From assembly GCA_017620915.1 (NCBI GenBank), contig JAFZSK010000015.1, positions 1 through 41,711 of the forward strand: 41,711 nt of DNA. Reading direction: 5' to 3'. Shown here one piece after another: positions 41,339 through 41,711 of the stretch. Position 1 is the first letter of the stretch. Every line of letters begins with the position of its first letter. The notes under the pieces are model-generated. The model was not told where the DNA came from, did not search any database, and worked only from the letters and a program-made list of their open reading frames with translations. Both the position numbers and the translations under genes were made by a program. This DNA comes from Clostridia bacterium. GTDB taxonomy: Bacteria; Bacillota; Clostridia; UBA1212; UBA1255.

Positions 41339-41396
41339 AAAAAAAGGACTGTTCGATCTTCTCAAATAAAACTGAGCGAATCAAACAGTCCCTTTT
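41339..41396 (-). terminator. Intrinsic terminator of tRNA-Pro
   Basis: A hairpin of about 19 bp (GGACTGTTTGATTCGCTCA paired with a strand differing at four positions) is followed on the minus strand by a run of seven T. It lies 33 nt behind tRNA-Pro. Confidence 0.85.
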
Positions 41397-41429
41397 CGCG
41401 GGCAGATCTTTTCAGATCTGACACCTGAG

Positions 41430-41505
41430 TCGGAGTGACCTGACTTGAACAGGCGACCTCTTGCACCCCAAGCAAGCACTCTAAGCCAAACTGAGCTACA
41501 CCCCG
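41430..41505 (-). tRNA. tRNA-Pro (anticodon GGG)
   Basis: A full cloverleaf folds on the minus strand: acceptor CGGGGTG/CACTCCG, anticodon stem CTTGC/GCAAG around TTGGGGT (anticodon GGG), a standard T arm and discriminator A. CCA is not encoded. It reads CCC/CCU codons. Confidence 0.93.
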
Positions 41506-41518
41506 AAGCGCAGAACGT

Positions 41519-41547
41519 ATTATAGTCTTTTGATTTCCGTTTGTAAA
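41519..41547 (-). promoter_or_regulatory. Promoter of tRNA-Pro
   Basis: TTTACA (41542-41547) and TATAAT (41519-41524) on the minus strand are exactly 17 nt apart, 13 nt before the 5' end of the tRNA, close to the sigma-70 consensus. Confidence 0.75.
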
Positions 41548-41583
41548 GGACTTTTTTTGTCTTAACTCTTTCCTGTTTTCGTG

Positions 41584-41664
41584 AAGTAAATTCCCAAAGT
41601 AACTCCCACAGTAGGATTTGCGATGGGATTTACTTTGAGATGCTTTGTGTGGTTGAATTTACTT
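41584..41664. repeat. Iterated (A)TTTACTT motif before a plus-strand gene
   Basis: AAGTAAATTC (41584-41593) is the exact inverse of GAATTTACTT (41655-41664), and GGGATTTACTTT (41625-41636) is a third, near-matching copy in the middle. The copies lie within 110 nt upstream of the start at 41694 and could be binding sites for a regulator or for the product of that gene. Confidence 0.5.
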
Positions 41665-41693
41665 TAAGAAATTATTCTTAAGGAGGCCGTGTT

Positions 41694-41711
41694 ATGGCAA
41701 AAAAAACAAAC
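41694..41711 (+). CDS. Start of an unidentified gene (cut by the window edge)
   Basis: ATG at 41694 follows a perfect AAGGAGG ribosome site (41680-41686) with 7 nt spacing. Only MAKKTN is encoded before the sequence ends, so the function is unknown. The iterated motif at 41584-41664 lies directly upstream. Confidence 0.6.

Overview
The window reads as chromosomal DNA of an obligately anaerobic, Gram-positive, gut-type Clostridia (Firmicutes) bacterium, probably of the Christensenellales/Oscillospirales kind. The reasons are Firmicutes-style ribosome-binding sites (GGAGG-type), rubrerythrin, an aldo/keto reductase with a two-cluster ferredoxin tail, a YhaM-type exoribonuclease, an SPFH/zinc-ribbon protein, many GNAT acetyltransferases, BspA-like repeats and a giant Cna_B-type surface protein. 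The genus is an inference; no rRNA gene is present.

Layout. (1) Positions 1-30,972 are almost entirely one long minus-strand array. It runs, from low to high coordinate, through a cut ABC ATPase, a cytoplasmic clan-A glycoside hydrolase, a block of acetyltransferases and small regulators (2.4-7.1 kb), a translationally coupled accessory operon (7.2-14.1 kb: CDP-alcohol phosphatidyltransferase, methyltransferase, two unusual repeat proteins, split chromate-type transporter, nucleotidyltransferase, esterase, HD hydrolase), and then a cyclase fusion, mnmA, two broken genes, a GNAT and an autoregulated-looking Fic gene (14.1-18.8 kb). (2) Positions 18.9-27.5 kb hold more housekeeping-like genes: aldo/keto reductase, CorA, P-loop kinase, RlmD-type rRNA methyltransferase, peptidase T, SPFH protein, rubrerythrin, YhaM-type nuclease and tRNA-Arg(CCU). 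(3) Positions 27.6-31.0 kb hold a large membrane-anchored extracellular glycosidase-like protein and a phosphinothricin-acetyltransferase-like GNAT. (4) Positions 31.1-34.2 kb hold the only complete plus-strand operon: a multi-pass membrane acyltransferase, an acyl-activating ligase and a stand-alone acyl carrier protein, closed by a bidirectional terminator. (5) Convergent to it, 34.3-40.8 kb encodes a 2,145-residue secreted surface protein (beta-helix, InlB-type repeat, Cna_B-like stalk). (6) Positions 40.9-41.7 kb contain a 447-bp inverted-repeat element with three internal dyads, tRNA-Pro(GGG) with its own promoter and terminator, and the first codons of a plus-strand gene.

How it fits together. 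Many minus-strand genes are joined by ATGA or 8-11 nt overlaps, so translation is coupled over long stretches. At least three genes in the acetyltransferase-rich part are eroded (GNAT fragments at 7.7 and 16.2 kb, EamA transporter at 16.5 kb), which points to gene turnover there. The most system-like unit is the ligase/carrier/membrane-acyltransferase cassette. Its logic resembles D-alanylation (DltA/C/B) but with a fatty-acyl-type ligase and a different membrane enzyme, and it lies beside a giant surface protein. Other striking signals are the paired palindromes over the fic promoter, the three-dyad inverted-repeat element, and several domain fusions (Vat+GNAT, unknown domain+cyclase, GNAT+GNAT).
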